Under the pieces are notes generated by a model. The model was given only the letters and a program-made list of their open reading frames with translations. It was not told where the DNA came from and did not search any database. From Clostridiales bacterium (GTDB lineage: Bacteria; Bacillota; Clostridia; Oscillospirales; Oscillospiraceae), in assembly GCA_029008095.1 (NCBI GenBank), contig JAQXJB010000020.1, forward strand, positions 1 through 64,000: a stretch of DNA of 64,000 nt. The letters are read 5' to 3'. Below are positions 1-8,759 of the stretch, in pieces. The translations under genes and the position numbers were made by a program. Within the stretch, counting starts at the first letter, position 1. Each line of letters opens with the position of its first letter.

Positions 1-523
1 CGGCAAAGCTTTCGTAATCCGTAGGAATGGGAACATTGTACTCGTCGAACAGGGTTTTGTTGATGATAATGCCGTCCACCTCCGCGCAGGTGGGGAGCCA
101 GTTCACGGAACCGTCGTCATAGGTATAGCTGTCCAGATAAGAGCCATAATAGGTGGCGGCCAGGTCGGTGTTGCTCAGGTCATACAGGTAGTCCTTCAGC
201 AGCACCGCATCCTTCAGGGCGAAGCGGCGCACAGACAGAATATCGGGCATATCGTCGTGATCCGCACGGAAACGGTAGTAATCCGTAGAGTTGGTTGCCA
301 GGACAAACTCAAACTCCACCTGGGGGAACAGATCGCACAGATACTGGGTATAGCCCTCCAGCATCTGATTTCCCCAACAGGCAACCACCACTTTTTCCTT
401 TTTATCTGTCTGGGGCGTGCTGTTCTCGCCGGTGGCTCCGCTGTTGGAGCTCTGGCCTCCGCAGCCGGTCAGCATGGTTGCTGCCATGACCATGGCCAGC
501 AGCAGGGAAAGTAGTTTTTTCAT
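1..523 (-). CDS. Extracellular solute-binding lipoprotein (N-terminal part; runs off the left edge)
   Basis: Read on the minus strand from an ATG at 523, preceded by AAGGAGA at 536-530 (6-nt spacing; an ATG two codons upstream is too close to it). The first residues form a lysine start, hydrophobic core and lipobox ending LTGC, then a Ser/Gly/Thr-rich tether, as in lipid-anchored ABC substrate-binding proteins. After the tether come a short beta strand and motifs such as DDMPDILSVRR that resemble family-1 sugar/oligosaccharide binding proteins (compare the full-length relative at 34.8-36.4 kb). About 174 codons are present and the C-terminus lies outside the window. It follows the HTH-receiver gene in the same direction, so a sensor-regulated uptake or sensing role is plausible. 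Ligand unknown. Confidence 0.85.
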   Translation of the reverse strand, partial: MKKLLSLLLAMVMAATMLTGCGGQSSNSGATGENSTPQTDKKEKVVVACWGNQMLEGYTQYLCDLFPQVEFEFVLATNSTDYYRFRADHDDMPDILSVRRFALKDAVLLKDYLYDLSNTDLAATYYGSYLDSYTYDDGSVNWLPTCAEVDGIIINKTLFDEYNVPIPTDYESFA

Positions 524-611
524 AGACATTCTCCTTTTCTTTTTCCTTTTGTAGTAATCGCATTTATATAACATCTTGGATAGTTCCCGCTCTTTCTGTC
601 AAACCACACAC

Positions 612-1493
612 TCACAGTAACTTTGCTAAGCAGGAAAGTAAACGTGATGTATTCACTGGTTTCACAAGGAAACCATCCATGCCTACGGCAAAAGCCCTGT
701 CACGGTTTTCAGAAACAGCATTTGCGGTAAAAGCAATGATTGGAATATTTGCCCGAATTCGATTGGGAAGCTTTCGGATTCTCAATGTTGCTTCGTAACC
801 ATCCATCTCCGGCATCTCAATGTCCATCAAAATGAAATGATAATAGCCTGGCTCATGTTCTTTCACTGCCGAAAGTGCTATATTGCCGTTATCGGCTTCC
901 TCTATCAGAAGTCCGTGATCCAAAAGTACTTTCTCAAGCATCTCACGATTTAGTTGATTATCATCCGCAAGCAGAACACGTTTTCCCTGCAATGCATCGA
1001 TTTTCGCAGAATCAACCACATCTGTCTCATCATTGAATGATTCCCCAAGCGCAAAGGAAATGGTTCTTTCCATATTGCCATGAACAATACTGAGCTTATC
1101 CAAATACAAATCCATCTGTGAGCCATGTCTCCGGCAAAGCTCTGCATACCCAACCGCACTGTTCAGCTCTGTCCGTATATCTCTTAATGATTTTTTTCGG
1201 AACTCGTCAACCTTGCCGACGGCTTCCAGTTCCTTTTCCAAAATATCCATTCTATCAATAAGCTGCTCGTGATTTACTTGAGAACTCAGGATATCACCAT
1301 CCGGATATTGAAATTGCAGTTCAACCGAAACGCCTAAAACATCAAGACATTTTTGAAGCTCTTCAAAGGTCATACTCTCTTTGGAAAGTTTCCTGTATAA
1401 AGAAGACGGGTGCAGCCCCATTCGCTTTGCCAGATCTGCTTTCGCAATCCCTAAATGAGAGCAAATATTGTTAATTATCTCTGCTGTCTTCAT
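612..1493 (-). CDS. XRE-type HTH / degenerate HisKA / receiver-domain regulator
   Basis: 293 residues. Start ATG at 1493 with AGGA 8 nt upstream; the longer open frame to 1793 runs through non-coding repeat DNA and is rejected. Residues 1-60 are a Cro/C1-like helix-turn-helix. Residues about 80-160 look like a histidine-kinase dimerisation helix pair: RDIRTELNSAVGYAEL lines up with the H-box HDIRTPMNAIIGYTAL of the kinase at 36.4-38.9 kb, but the phospho-acceptor His is Arg and the Pro is Glu. Residues about 172-293 are a receiver domain with acidic pair (LLADDNQ), phospho-acceptor in LMDIEMPEMDG, conserved Thr (FTAN) and Lys (VKPV). Family knowledge says receivers accept phosphate from a kinase; the inference is a DNA-binding output for a phosphorelay like the one at 32-39 kb. 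Downstream lies a binding lipoprotein gene. Confidence 0.85.
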   Translation of the reverse strand: MKTAEIINNICSHLGIAKADLAKRMGLHPSSLYRKLSKESMTFEELQKCLDVLGVSVELQFQYPDGDILSSQVNHEQLIDRMDILEKELEAVGKVDEFRKKSLRDIRTELNSAVGYAELCRRHGSQMDLYLDKLSIVHGNMERTISFALGESFNDETDVVDSAKIDALQGKRVLLADDNQLNREMLEKVLLDHGLLIEEADNGNIALSAVKEHEPGYYHFILMDIEMPEMDGYEATLRIRKLPNRIRANIPIIAFTANAVSENRDRAFAVGMDGFLVKPVNTSRLLSCLAKLL

Positions 1494-1521
1494 ATCATAA
1501 ATCCTATCTGCATAAATATAG

Positions 1522-1560
1522 ATTATAATATTATTGTTATCATAACACATATGTTGTGAT
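1522..1560 (-). promoter_or_regulatory. Promoter with overlapping dyad operator upstream of the HTH-receiver gene
   Basis: A minus-strand TATAAT lies at 1527-1522, about 30 bp before the start codon. Immediately upstream (1539-1560) is an imperfect palindrome with arms ATCA-n-AACA and TGTT-n-TGAT around a TATG centre, where a -35 region would fall. No clear -35 consensus is visible. The position suggests an operator, perhaps for autoregulation by the HTH protein; that binding is inference. Confidence 0.5.
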
Positions 1561-1654
1561 AAATCAAGAACAACACTCGCAAAGAACGACAGATATTTCC
1601 AACCTTTCCTGCTCCACATCAGCAGAGTGCTGAGCGACATATTGCCGACACCAG

Positions 1655-1935
1655 TTCTCTTTTTCTCTTTGATTATAGCATTCCACATCTTGCGCCGCCT
1701 TTGAGGAGAAAGCTTGATAGATTCTGCGGGCAAAGGTATCATCAAACTGTGGAAGGCAGTTGGTCCCTGACGCATCATTCCAGCAAGGACCAACTTATGA
1801 CCACAACACGCACCACAGAGGTTTCCATGACAGGCGGGAACAAGTGGTCAAAGAGGTCACAAAACCATTCGGTTTTCAGCCGAAAGGGCTGAAAGCAGCC
1901 GGAAAGCGCTACAAATTGCGCTCCTGAATGCGTTC
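1655..1935. repeat. Dispersed non-coding repeat, copy 1 (partner at 27470-27745)
   Basis: This stretch shares several blocks in the same order with 27470-27745: CTTTGATTAT, a GCATnCCA block, CTTGCGC, GAGAAAGCTT/GAAGAAAGCT, a hairpin with loop GCAT...TCCAG, TTATGACCACAAC, ACAAGTGGTCAAAGAGG, ACCATT and TTTTCAG. Short open frames cross it, but they are not conserved in length between copies. The two copies are in the same orientation and flank about 25.7 kb of accessory genes. Confidence 0.6.
1759..1794. other. Hairpin inside repeat copy 1, stem conserved by compensatory change
   Basis: GTTGGTCC (1759-1766) pairs perfectly with GGACCAAC (1787-1794). The loop contains GCATCATTCCAG. Copy 2 has a stem of different sequence at the same place and a related loop, so pairing rather than sequence is kept. 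Confidence 0.6.
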
Positions 1936-1976
1936 GCATTGTAGGGGTCGGGAGTTCGAATCTCCTCAGGTCCACC
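1895..1976 (+). pseudogene. Degenerate tRNA-like 3' half ending in CCA
   Basis: The segment ends with a T-arm (GGGAG, loop TTCGAAT, CTCCT), a 3' acceptor strand and ACCA. CTACA near 1910 can pair with TGTAG near 1950 as an anticodon stem, but the intervening loop is about 26 nt instead of 7 and no normal D-arm or matching 5' acceptor strand precedes it. I therefore call it a broken tRNA or tRNA-derived element, not a working tRNA. A terminator follows directly, as is usual after tRNA genes. Confidence 0.5.
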
Positions 1977-1984
1977 ATTTTGAG

Positions 1985-2018
1985 AAAATCACCGCCAATT
2001 CGGCGGTGATTTTTCGTT
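1985..2018 (+). terminator. Rho-independent terminator after the tRNA-like remnant
   Basis: AAAATCACCGCC (1985-1996) pairs with GGCGGTGATTTT (2002-2013) around a 5-nt loop and runs into TTTTT. The A-rich left side makes it a possible bidirectional terminator. Confidence 0.8.
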
Positions 2019-2071
2019 TGACCAGAAAAATACCACAGACGGTAATATTTTTGACCGCTCTTCAGAGACAG

Positions 2072-2112
2072 GGGCGGTGAGCTTTCGATACTCACCGCCC
2101 TAAATTTTTTTC
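2072..2112 (+). terminator. Second rho-independent terminator
   Basis: GGGCGGTGAG (2072-2081) pairs with CTCACCGCCC (2091-2100), followed by TAAATTTTTTT. It shares the GGCGGTGA core with the preceding terminator. From here to the next gene at 2458 (about 345 bp) I see no coding frame with support; it is AT-rich before the subtilase and probably holds its promoter. Confidence 0.75.
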
Positions 2113-2457
2113 ATCTTTGAATATGGCATGGCACCGCAGAGCGTGAGCGTGCCTTTCTTCCCACGACACCTGATGCCGTATATTGTGTATCCTGCGCACT
2201 GTGGCTCCAACCGTGGGACGCCGGTGACACCTTCTTCTTTCCACGCTTGTGGTATAGACTCTGTCTATCGGCGTTTATGATTTTGAATATTTGTTTGCCC
2301 CTGAGATAGTTTTTACGCCCTCAAATGAAAAAAAGCTATGATTTTATGCTGAATAGCCGTATAATATTTCATATACAAACACTGTGCCGCATTTTGGTAT
2401 CACAGAACTGAAATTCAGTTATTCCGCAACGGGGATAGAGAAATGGAGGAACCCATG

Positions 2458-5400
2458 ATGAAACTGCAAGCGAGACTTCTGAGTTATCTCATATGCCTGG
2501 TTCTGCTGCTTGGAATGATGCCTGTCCTGCCTGCTGGGGCGACGGCGGCAGAGGACAACAGTGCTGCTCTGGGCACTCAGCTTGAATATTCCGGCATTGG
2601 GCAGGATGATAACCTCAGGTCCAGCGGTATATCCGTGGTTAATACCGACAGCGCAGCGGAAAACACGGCTAAACAGTATATCGTCCGATACAGAGAACCG
2701 GAACAGCCTGTTCTGTTTATGCTCGAGGAGGATAGGCTCCGGCCTTCTTATGATGTGGTCAGCGAAGAACTGCTGGCGGAGCTTCTTGAGGAAGGCTGCG
2801 TGGAATGGTATGAGGAGGATTACAGTGTAGAACTGTTTGAGCCGGCTTCGGATGAAGCCATAACGGTTTCCGACAACGAGTTTGAACCGAAGTACGATGA
2901 GAGCCGATGGGATCTGGAGATGGTTCATGCCCAGTTCGGGTATACGCTTAATTGTACCGGGCAATCGGTAAAGATCGGCGTTATCGATTCGGGGATAGCG
3001 GCTCATGACGATTTGAGCGGAAATCTTCTGCCCGGGTACAATTACATTGATAATACGACGGATACGAACGACACCTATGGACATGGAACGTTTATTGGCG
3101 GAATAATCGCCTCCGTGGATGACGGACAAGGCATCATCGGCTTGGCTCCCGAAGCGAAGCTTGTTCCACTGAAATGCTTTGACGATAAAACCACAGAGGT
3201 AAGCCTGATTTGTAAGGCGATTTACGGGGCGGTAGACGATTTCAACTGTGATGTGATCAACATGAGCTTTGGCCTTAACCAGGAATCCAGAATGCTGAAG
3301 GAGGCCATTGACTACGCCGCAGCCAAGGGCGTGATCGTAACTGCGGCAGTGGGTAACCGGGGAGAAACGGGGCTATATTACCCCGCAGCTTATGACAATG
3401 TGATCGGCGTCGGTTCGGTGAACGAGGATGGCAGCGTTTCAACCACTTCTCAGCACAACGAGAGCGTGTTTGTGACCGCCCCCGGAGCCGCGCTCAAGAG
3501 CACAAGCACCGCAGGAGGCTACATCTCCGGAAGCGGCACCTCTTACGCAACGCCGTTTGTTACGGCTGCAGTGGCCGTGATGCTGAGCGTGGACAAAGAA
3601 ATAGATCTGGCACGGGTTAAGGACATTCTTTCCGCTTCCGCCGAGGACCGGGGCGAGGAGGGATATGACACATACTACGGCTACGGCATACTGAATGTTG
3701 AGAACTGCCTGAAAACAATGCTGGATGGGACTGAGTACTTTATTTCACCTGTGGAAACAGGCGGAGAGGAAGCCTCCGCAGTTGTTTACAACAACACCGG
3801 CGAGGTGCTGAATGGGCTGATCGTAGCAGGCGAGTATTCCGGCAGGGTAATGAATGGCTTGAAAACAAGTGCGTTGACAATTCCTGAGGGTAAAACAGTA
3901 ACCGTTAAAAACAGCCTGTCCGAGAATTCCGCCAGACTCTTTGTTTGGAACAGTATGGAAGACAACACCATCGTCTCCAATGCACGAATCATCGGCGGAG
4001 CGGGACAGGAAGAATCCGGCTCCGAAGAGCTGCTGTTGTTTTCCGTTGATTTGCCGGAGAGCGAAGGCAAGTATTTCTCGCTCCTGGTCAGAGATGCTGA
4101 AAATAAAGTTGTTTACGCGGTTCAGGACAAGCGGCCGGAAAGCGGCGTTTATGATATTCTTGTTCCGATGGAAAGCGTCACGGAAATGCCGGAATGGGCA
4201 ACGACCTGCGAGAGAGTCCTCCCGGCGATGATTGACGGGACGGAAGGCAGTATTTCCACCCTGAGACACACATTTGAGACAGTAACGATTCCTCCGCAAA
4301 AGGCCGAAAACGGATATACCGAGCATATTTGCACGATATGCGGATATACATATCAGGATGATCAAACCCAGGCCATAGGGTATTTTGTCACCTATGACGC
4401 AAACGGCGGTGAAGAGGCGCCGCAGGCGCAGAACAAGAGACCTGAGGAGGCGCTGTTCCTTTCTGACGATATACCCGTAAGAGAGGGGTATACCTTCGCC
4501 GGCTGGTCCACTGACCGGGAAGCGGAAAGCCCTGAATATGCGCCGGGCGGAGAATACCTGGCTGATGAGGACATCACCTTGTACGCCCTGTGGCGCGCCA
4601 ACACCTACCGGCTCATATATCAGGTGGACGGAGCGGAATACAAAACGGTTGAGGCCAAGTGCGGCGAAAGCATCATTCCTGAAAATGATCCGGTAAAGCC
4701 CGGCTATACATTCTCGGGTTGGAACGGTATCCCTGAGACAATGCCGGCAAGTGATGTGACCGTTAGCGGAACCTTTGCCAAAGAGCAGTCCAGCAGCGGT
4801 GGAAACGGCGGCGGTGGAAGCAGCAGCGGAAGCAGCGGCGTCGGAAGCAGCAGCGGCGGAAGCAGCAGCGGCGGTACATCCGAACCTCCTGCCTCAGAGG
4901 AAGAACAGAATGAACCCGAAACGGAAGAAAACGTGGACGAGTCCCAAACGGACGACATTGCAGAGCTTATTCCCTTTTCCGATGTAAACGAAGAGGATTG
5001 GTTTTATGAGAGTATCAGATTTGTGGTAAAGAACGAGCTGATGAACGGAATATCCGAAACAGAGTTTGCGCCGCGTGCGAAGCTTACGCGCGCAATGTTT
5101 GTCACGGTTCTGCACAGAATGGCTCAGGAGCCCGACACAGCCGGCGGTATTTATTTTTCTGATGTATCGGAGCAGACGTATTATGCGGAAGCGGTCCGGT
5201 GGGCAGCCGCGGAGAAAATCGTACAAGGAGTTTCTGAAACGGAGTTTGCCCCGGAGCGGGAGATCACGAGGGAGCAGATGGCGGTCATGGCGTACCGCTA
5301 TGCCGTATATAAGGGATATCCGATCAGCATGCCGGATGAAATCGGGTATAGCGATTATTCGGATATCTCGGCATTTGCGCTGGATGCCGTGGAATGGGCG

Positions 5401-5514
5401 TACGGAGAAAAAATATTGCTTGGAAACGATAAGGGTGCTTTCTGCCCTGTCGATACGGCAACTCGCGCGGAAGCGGCGGCTATGTTCATGAGATTATATG
5501 AAAGAATACAGTGA
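2458..5514 (+). CDS. SLH-anchored subtilisin-family (S8) serine protease
   Basis: 1018 residues from ATG 2458, 7 nt after GGAGGA at 2445-2450; ATG 2455 is a close alternative. A signal peptide covers about residues 1-32. A prodomain-like segment (about 45-130) precedes the S8 catalytic domain. The Asp/His/Ser triad is in IGVIDSGIAAHDD (D177), TYGHGTFIGG (H209) and SGSGTSYATP (S362), with the oxyanion Asn in AAVGNRG (N300). Two InlB/Flg_new-type repeats follow (about 640-770, motifs YDANGG, GYTFAGW and GYTFSGW), then a Ser/Gly linker (about 777-808) and three SLH repeats (about 839-1018). The product should be exported and bound to the secondary cell-wall polymer through its SLH repeats. It could process surface proteins or peptides such as the GG-leader product at 27 kb; that link is inference. 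Confidence 0.93.
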   Translation: MKLQARLLSYLICLVLLLGMMPVLPAGATAAEDNSAALGTQLEYSGIGQDDNLRSSGISVVNTDSAAENTAKQYIVRYREPEQPVLFMLEEDRLRPSYDVVSEELLAELLEEGCVEWYEEDYSVELFEPASDEAITVSDNEFEPKYDESRWDLEMVHAQFGYTLNCTGQSVKIGVIDSGIAAHDDLSGNLLPGYNYIDNTTDTNDTYGHGTFIGGIIASVDDGQGIIGLAPEAKLVPLKCFDDKTTEVSLICKAIYGAVDDFNCDVINMSFGLNQESRMLKEAIDYAAAKGVIVTAAVGNRGETGLYYPAAYDNVIGVGSVNEDGSVSTTSQHNESVFVTAPGAALKSTSTAGGYISGSGTSYATPFVTAAVAVMLSVDKEIDLARVKDILSASAEDRGEEGYDTYYGYGILNVENCLKTMLDGTEYFISPVETGGEEASAVVYNNTGEVLNGLIVAGEYSGRVMNGLKTSALTIPEGKTVTVKNSLSENSARLFVWNSMEDNTIVSNARIIGGAGQEESGSEELLLFSVDLPESEGKYFSLLVRDAENKVVYAVQDKRPESGVYDILVPMESVTEMPEWATTCERVLPAMIDGTEGSISTLRHTFETVTIPPQKAENGYTEHICTICGYTYQDDQTQAIGYFVTYDANGGEEAPQAQNKRPEEALFLSDDIPVREGYTFAGWSTDREAESPEYAPGGEYLADEDITLYALWRANTYRLIYQVDGAEYKTVEAKCGESIIPENDPVKPGYTFSGWNGIPETMPASDVTVSGTFAKEQSSSGGNGGGGSSSGSSGVGSSSGGSSSGGTSEPPASEEEQNEPETEENVDESQTDDIAELIPFSDVNEEDWFYESIRFVVKNELMNGISETEFAPRAKLTRAMFVTVLHRMAQEPDTAGGIYFSDVSEQTYYAEAVRWAAAEKIVQGVSETEFAPEREITREQMAVMAYRYAVYKGYPISMPDEIGYSDYSDISAFALDAVEWAYGEKILLGNDKGAFCPVDTATRAEAAAMFMRLYERIQ

Positions 5515-5605
5515 AAAACGCTTCGCATCGACTGCATGACCGCCAGGAAACGTATTTCCGGAACTCATACGGCACCTTTTTAAATGAACTGAACGATTGA
5601 CGATT

Positions 5606-5640
5606 GCCCCCGGCCATCCCTTCTTTCGATAGCCGGGGGC
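5606..5640 (+). terminator. GC-rich hairpin downstream of the subtilase gene
   Basis: GCCCCCGGC (5606-5614) pairs perfectly with GCCGGGGGC (5632-5640). No immediate T-tract follows, so termination strength is uncertain. The rest of the gap to 5796 is AT-rich and probably holds the promoter of the next operon. Confidence 0.5.
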
Positions 5641-5795
5641 CATCTCATATGTAAACGGAGAAATTTGGTTTTTTTGATACAAGTCATTGATTTTTTGCTG
5701 TAATATGATACCATTAATCTGTATATTTATATTTATTTATTGTATCTACTGCCACATAATTCAAGTTAAGCTGCAAATACGAAGGAGAATAGATC

Positions 5796-6092
5796 ATGAC
5801 TATCGAGAAACAGCGGAACGGAGCGGAACTTTTCATCGAACTTAAAGGAAGACTTGACACGACGACGGCCCCGCAGTTAGAGGCAGAGCTTAAACGGGAT
5901 ATAAACGGTGTAGAAAGACTTGTCTTTGATTTTATAAATCTTGAATACCTGTCCTCTGCCGGACTCAGAGTACTTCTTTCCGCTCAAAAGGTAATGAATA
6001 AGCAGGGCGAAATGATCATCAGAAATGTGAACGAAACGATCAATGATATTTTTGAGGTAACCGGATTTTCGGAGATTCTTACCATTGAATAG
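5796..6092 (+). CDS. STAS-domain anti-sigma factor antagonist (SpoIIAA/RsbV-like)
   Basis: 98 residues, start ATG with GAAGGAGA upstream. The whole protein is one STAS domain: an N-terminal strand (ELFIELKGRLDT), the helix TAPQLEAEL, and the phospho-acceptor loop YLSSAGLRVLL, whose Ser is the site phosphorylated by RsbW/SpoIIAB-type kinases. It is the first gene of the operon running to 15708. The MATE and phosphatase proteins downstream both carry RsbW-like ATPase modules and one has a PP2C phosphatase, so a full kinase-phosphatase-STAS partner switch is encoded together. No cognate sigma factor lies nearby, so the output is unknown. Confidence 0.93.
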   Translation: MTIEKQRNGAELFIELKGRLDTTTAPQLEAELKRDINGVERLVFDFINLEYLSSAGLRVLLSAQKVMNKQGEMIIRNVNETINDIFEVTGFSEILTIE

Positions 6093-6122
6093 TTGGTATT
6101 GGAAGCGAGAGGAAATACATAC

Positions 6123-7010
6123 ATGGCAGGAGAAGCTTTCGAAACAGAAAGAATTCAAATAACTCATAAAACAGTTATAGAAAAAATTCGTATGGAACAT
6201 AACCATACTTTATCCTCCCATGCTTTTTCATCGCTCTACCTGTGGCAGCACGCTATGGGTTTATCGATACGCCTTTCAAATGATTTTTTTGCCGTTAAAT
6301 GTGAAATGAACGGAGAAAACTCGTGGTTCTTTCCGTGCGGAAGCGACAGGGATAAATTCGATTTTATAAAGGCGCATATTGGCGATGAGGCATTTTCTTT
6401 ATGTTACATGCGTAAATGTGATGCCGAATGGCTTGAAGAAAGGTTTCCGGGAAAATGGAATTTTGCACATATCGAAGACGCAGACGAATATATCTGCGAT
6501 ATTGCAGAATATACAGAGCTTTCCGGCAGTAAGTTCGCGGAGATACGCAGAAAAATCAGAAAAATAGATAAAGAGCACACGGTAACGGCGTCCGTGATCT
6601 CAAAGGACAATATGCAGGACGCCTTGTCGGTCGTTTCAAAGTGGAATAAGGTTGAACATAACGTCAGCGAACATAATTTAACAGACGACCATATTGCGGA
6701 AACAGCACTTGCCAATATGGAACAGCTTGATATAAACGGAATCGTTTTATATGCAGATGGGATCCCCGTCTCCGTTTTTGCCGGCTTTCCGCTTTCAGAG
6801 AATACGGTTGATGTCTTGATTGGTAAAAGTATACTTGATGCGCCAAAAGGAATTGTATATTACGGACTTCGGGAATATTTAAAGAGGTGCTGTAAAGGTT
6901 ATACATATTGCAACCACGAAGAAGATTTAGGAATAGAGGGAATTCGTCAGATAAAAAACAGTCTTTGCCCGATCAGCAAAACTCAGATATGGGAGGCTGT
7001 TTTGAAATGA
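6123..7010 (+). CDS. DUF2156 (phosphatidylglycerol lysyltransferase C-terminal-like) protein
   Basis: 295 residues. ATG 6123 is chosen over a TTG at 6093 because GAGAGGAAA at 6107-6115 precedes it. The sequence has the GNAT-like fold signatures of DUF2156: a conserved N-terminal half with SLYLWQH and WFFPCG, and a C-terminal half with KFAEIRRKIRKI, LYADGIPVSVFAGFPLS and YCNHEEDLGIEGIRQIKNS. Related domains in MprF-type enzymes use aminoacyl-tRNA to modify lipids. This protein lacks the membrane flippase half, so its acceptor is not known; it might acylate or aminoacylate a peptide or lipid. It sits between the STAS and MATE genes and its stop overlaps the next start (ATGA). Confidence 0.8.
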   Translation: MAGEAFETERIQITHKTVIEKIRMEHNHTLSSHAFSSLYLWQHAMGLSIRLSNDFFAVKCEMNGENSWFFPCGSDRDKFDFIKAHIGDEAFSLCYMRKCDAEWLEERFPGKWNFAHIEDADEYICDIAEYTELSGSKFAEIRRKIRKIDKEHTVTASVISKDNMQDALSVVSKWNKVEHNVSEHNLTDDHIAETALANMEQLDINGIVLYADGIPVSVFAGFPLSENTVDVLIGKSILDAPKGIVYYGLREYLKRCCKGYTYCNHEEDLGIEGIRQIKNSLCPISKTQIWEAVLK

Positions 7011-8743
7011 TCAAAAAAGACTATTTCATACCAAGGATGTTTTACAAGCTCCTGATCCCGTCTATCTTTTCGTCGCTCGGCTTTGCTCTTGCGGATATGG
7101 CAGACGCACTTGTTTTGGGCCAAAAGGTTGGTGCGACCGGCTTGGCGGCAATCAGCCTTTGTCTTCCTTTGTTTATGCTTATCAATCTGTTTATGGATGG
7201 CTTCGGGATCGGCGGCAGCGTTCACTTTTCGCAAAAGCTTGGCGAAGGCAATACAAAAAAGGCTCTGGCCTGCTTTAACCGCACCTGGATGTGTACGCTT
7301 GCAGTAGGTCTTTTGATCGCACTTGTGGTAAATGTTTTTCCAAAGCAGTTTCTGTCCCTGCTTGGTACTGCTCCGAAAGACGGAGAGCTTTATATCGCGT
7401 GTAAAAACTACATGAGGATCATTGCGTTAGGAGCACCTTTCCTGATGCTTAACATTGTGTTCTCGAATTTTCTGAGAAACGATAACAATGCCGGTCTTGC
7501 AACAGTTGGGTTTCTTGTTGGCAATGCGGTGGATATTGCCCTGAATATTGTTCTGGTCGTGTTATTTGATATGGGAACCGTAGGCGCTGCGCTGTCCACT
7601 GTTATCGGTTCTGCCCTGGCAATCGCTTTATATATGCCGGGGATCATCGGCAAAAAAGCAGGAATATTAAAAATACAGCTTGTAAAGCCCGATATAAAAG
7701 AAACCTTGTATTGCTTCAGAACAGGCTTTTCAACATCGATCCAGCATTTGTTCCGGCTGATTTTTTTGCTTGTCGCAAACCGTATGTTGATGAATATATC
7801 CGGTGAGGGCGGCGTTGCGGTTTTTGATGTCGTGTATAATGTTTCCTTCTTTATTGTGTATCTATATAACGGAACGGCAGAAGCGTCCCAGCCTTTGATA
7901 AGTACCTTCAGCGGAGAAAACAACGAGGCTGACTGCAGGTGCGTACTGAAGCTTTCTAAAATATATGGCATAGGATTAGGCGCTATTGCCGCATTGTTGA
8001 TTTTTGCTTTTGCTGAGAATGTGTCCTCGCTTTTCGGCATTACAGCAAAGCTTATGCCATTATCGGTTCTCGCCGTTCGCACATACTGTGTCGGATTTGC
8101 ATTTACAGGACTGAATATTCTGTACCAAAACTATTACCAATCCAAAGAGAATACCAAGATCGCTTTTTTTATCGCGCTTATGCGCGGACTTGTCATTCTT
8201 GTTCCCAGCGTGATTATATTTGCCCATATCGGAATACATGCAATATGGCTGATGTTCCCCGTAACAGAACTCGTGACATTAGCTGTGTTTTACATTTACA
8301 GAAAATATAGCCAAAGCAATGAAACAGAATTTGCTCCGGAGCGAATTCTTCGGGTCATGATTGAAAACGAGTCTGACGATATAGGAGACCTTATAGATAA
8401 GAGCATGGATTTCTGTGAAAAATGGAATGCAAGCGAGCAGCAAAAATATTCCGTAACGCTTGTTATGGAAGAGCTTTGTATGTCCATTATAAGAAACGCC
8501 ATGAAAAATGCTTCGGACGGGAAAATCCGCATAACTCTGCTTGCTATGGAGGATGGCGACTTTGTTCTCCATGTTCTTGATAATGCAGCCGGCTTCAATC
8601 CTTTTTCGCTGAAATCAAAAAAGCTTGATGCAGGCAATGAGTTTGATATTGATGAGATCAGTATGATGATGATAAAAAAGAAGACCAAGCAATATATGTA
8701 CCGCAGAAGCAACGGGTTTAATTCTCTTATGGTACGTATATAG
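7007..8743 (+). CDS. MATE-family transporter fused to a C-terminal RsbW-like HATPase domain
   Basis: 578 residues. Start ATG 7007 overlaps the previous stop and has GGGAGG at 6991-6996. Residues about 1-445 are a MATE/polysaccharide-flippase transporter with about 12 hydrophobic helices; features include FALADMADALVLGQKVG in helix 1 and the repeated-half organisation. Residues about 455-578 form a cytoplasmic GHKL-type ATPase of anti-sigma kinase type: VTLVMEELCMSIIRNAMKN (N-box) and VLHVLDNAAGFNPF (G1-like box). MATE proteins normally end soon after the last helix at about 450 residues. The fusion puts an RsbW-like kinase on a transporter beside STAS and PP2C partners, suggesting transport coupled to partner switching. 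Substrate unknown. Confidence 0.88.
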   Translation: MIKKDYFIPRMFYKLLIPSIFSSLGFALADMADALVLGQKVGATGLAAISLCLPLFMLINLFMDGFGIGGSVHFSQKLGEGNTKKALACFNRTWMCTLAVGLLIALVVNVFPKQFLSLLGTAPKDGELYIACKNYMRIIALGAPFLMLNIVFSNFLRNDNNAGLATVGFLVGNAVDIALNIVLVVLFDMGTVGAALSTVIGSALAIALYMPGIIGKKAGILKIQLVKPDIKETLYCFRTGFSTSIQHLFRLIFLLVANRMLMNISGEGGVAVFDVVYNVSFFIVYLYNGTAEASQPLISTFSGENNEADCRCVLKLSKIYGIGLGAIAALLIFAFAENVSSLFGITAKLMPLSVLAVRTYCVGFAFTGLNILYQNYYQSKENTKIAFFIALMRGLVILVPSVIIFAHIGIHAIWLMFPVTELVTLAVFYIYRKYSQSNETEFAPERILRVMIENESDDIGDLIDKSMDFCEKWNASEQQKYSVTLVMEELCMSIIRNAMKNASDGKIRITLLAMEDGDFVLHVLDNAAGFNPFSLKSKKLDAGNEFDIDEISMMMIKKKTKQYMYRRSNGFNSLMVRI

Positions 8744-8759
8744 GTTCAGAGGATAAGTT

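Noticed and set aside
1494-1793. N-terminal extension of the HTH-receiver protein by about 100 residues
   Set aside because: The extension runs through the promoter dyad, AT-rich DNA and the dispersed repeat; a proper ribosome site precedes ATG 1493, where the HTH domain begins.
1775-2095. Minus-strand frame of 106 codons over the tRNA-like segment
   Set aside because: It reads antisense through a tRNA-like element and two terminators; such frames are recurrent spurious predictions next to tRNA-derived sequence.
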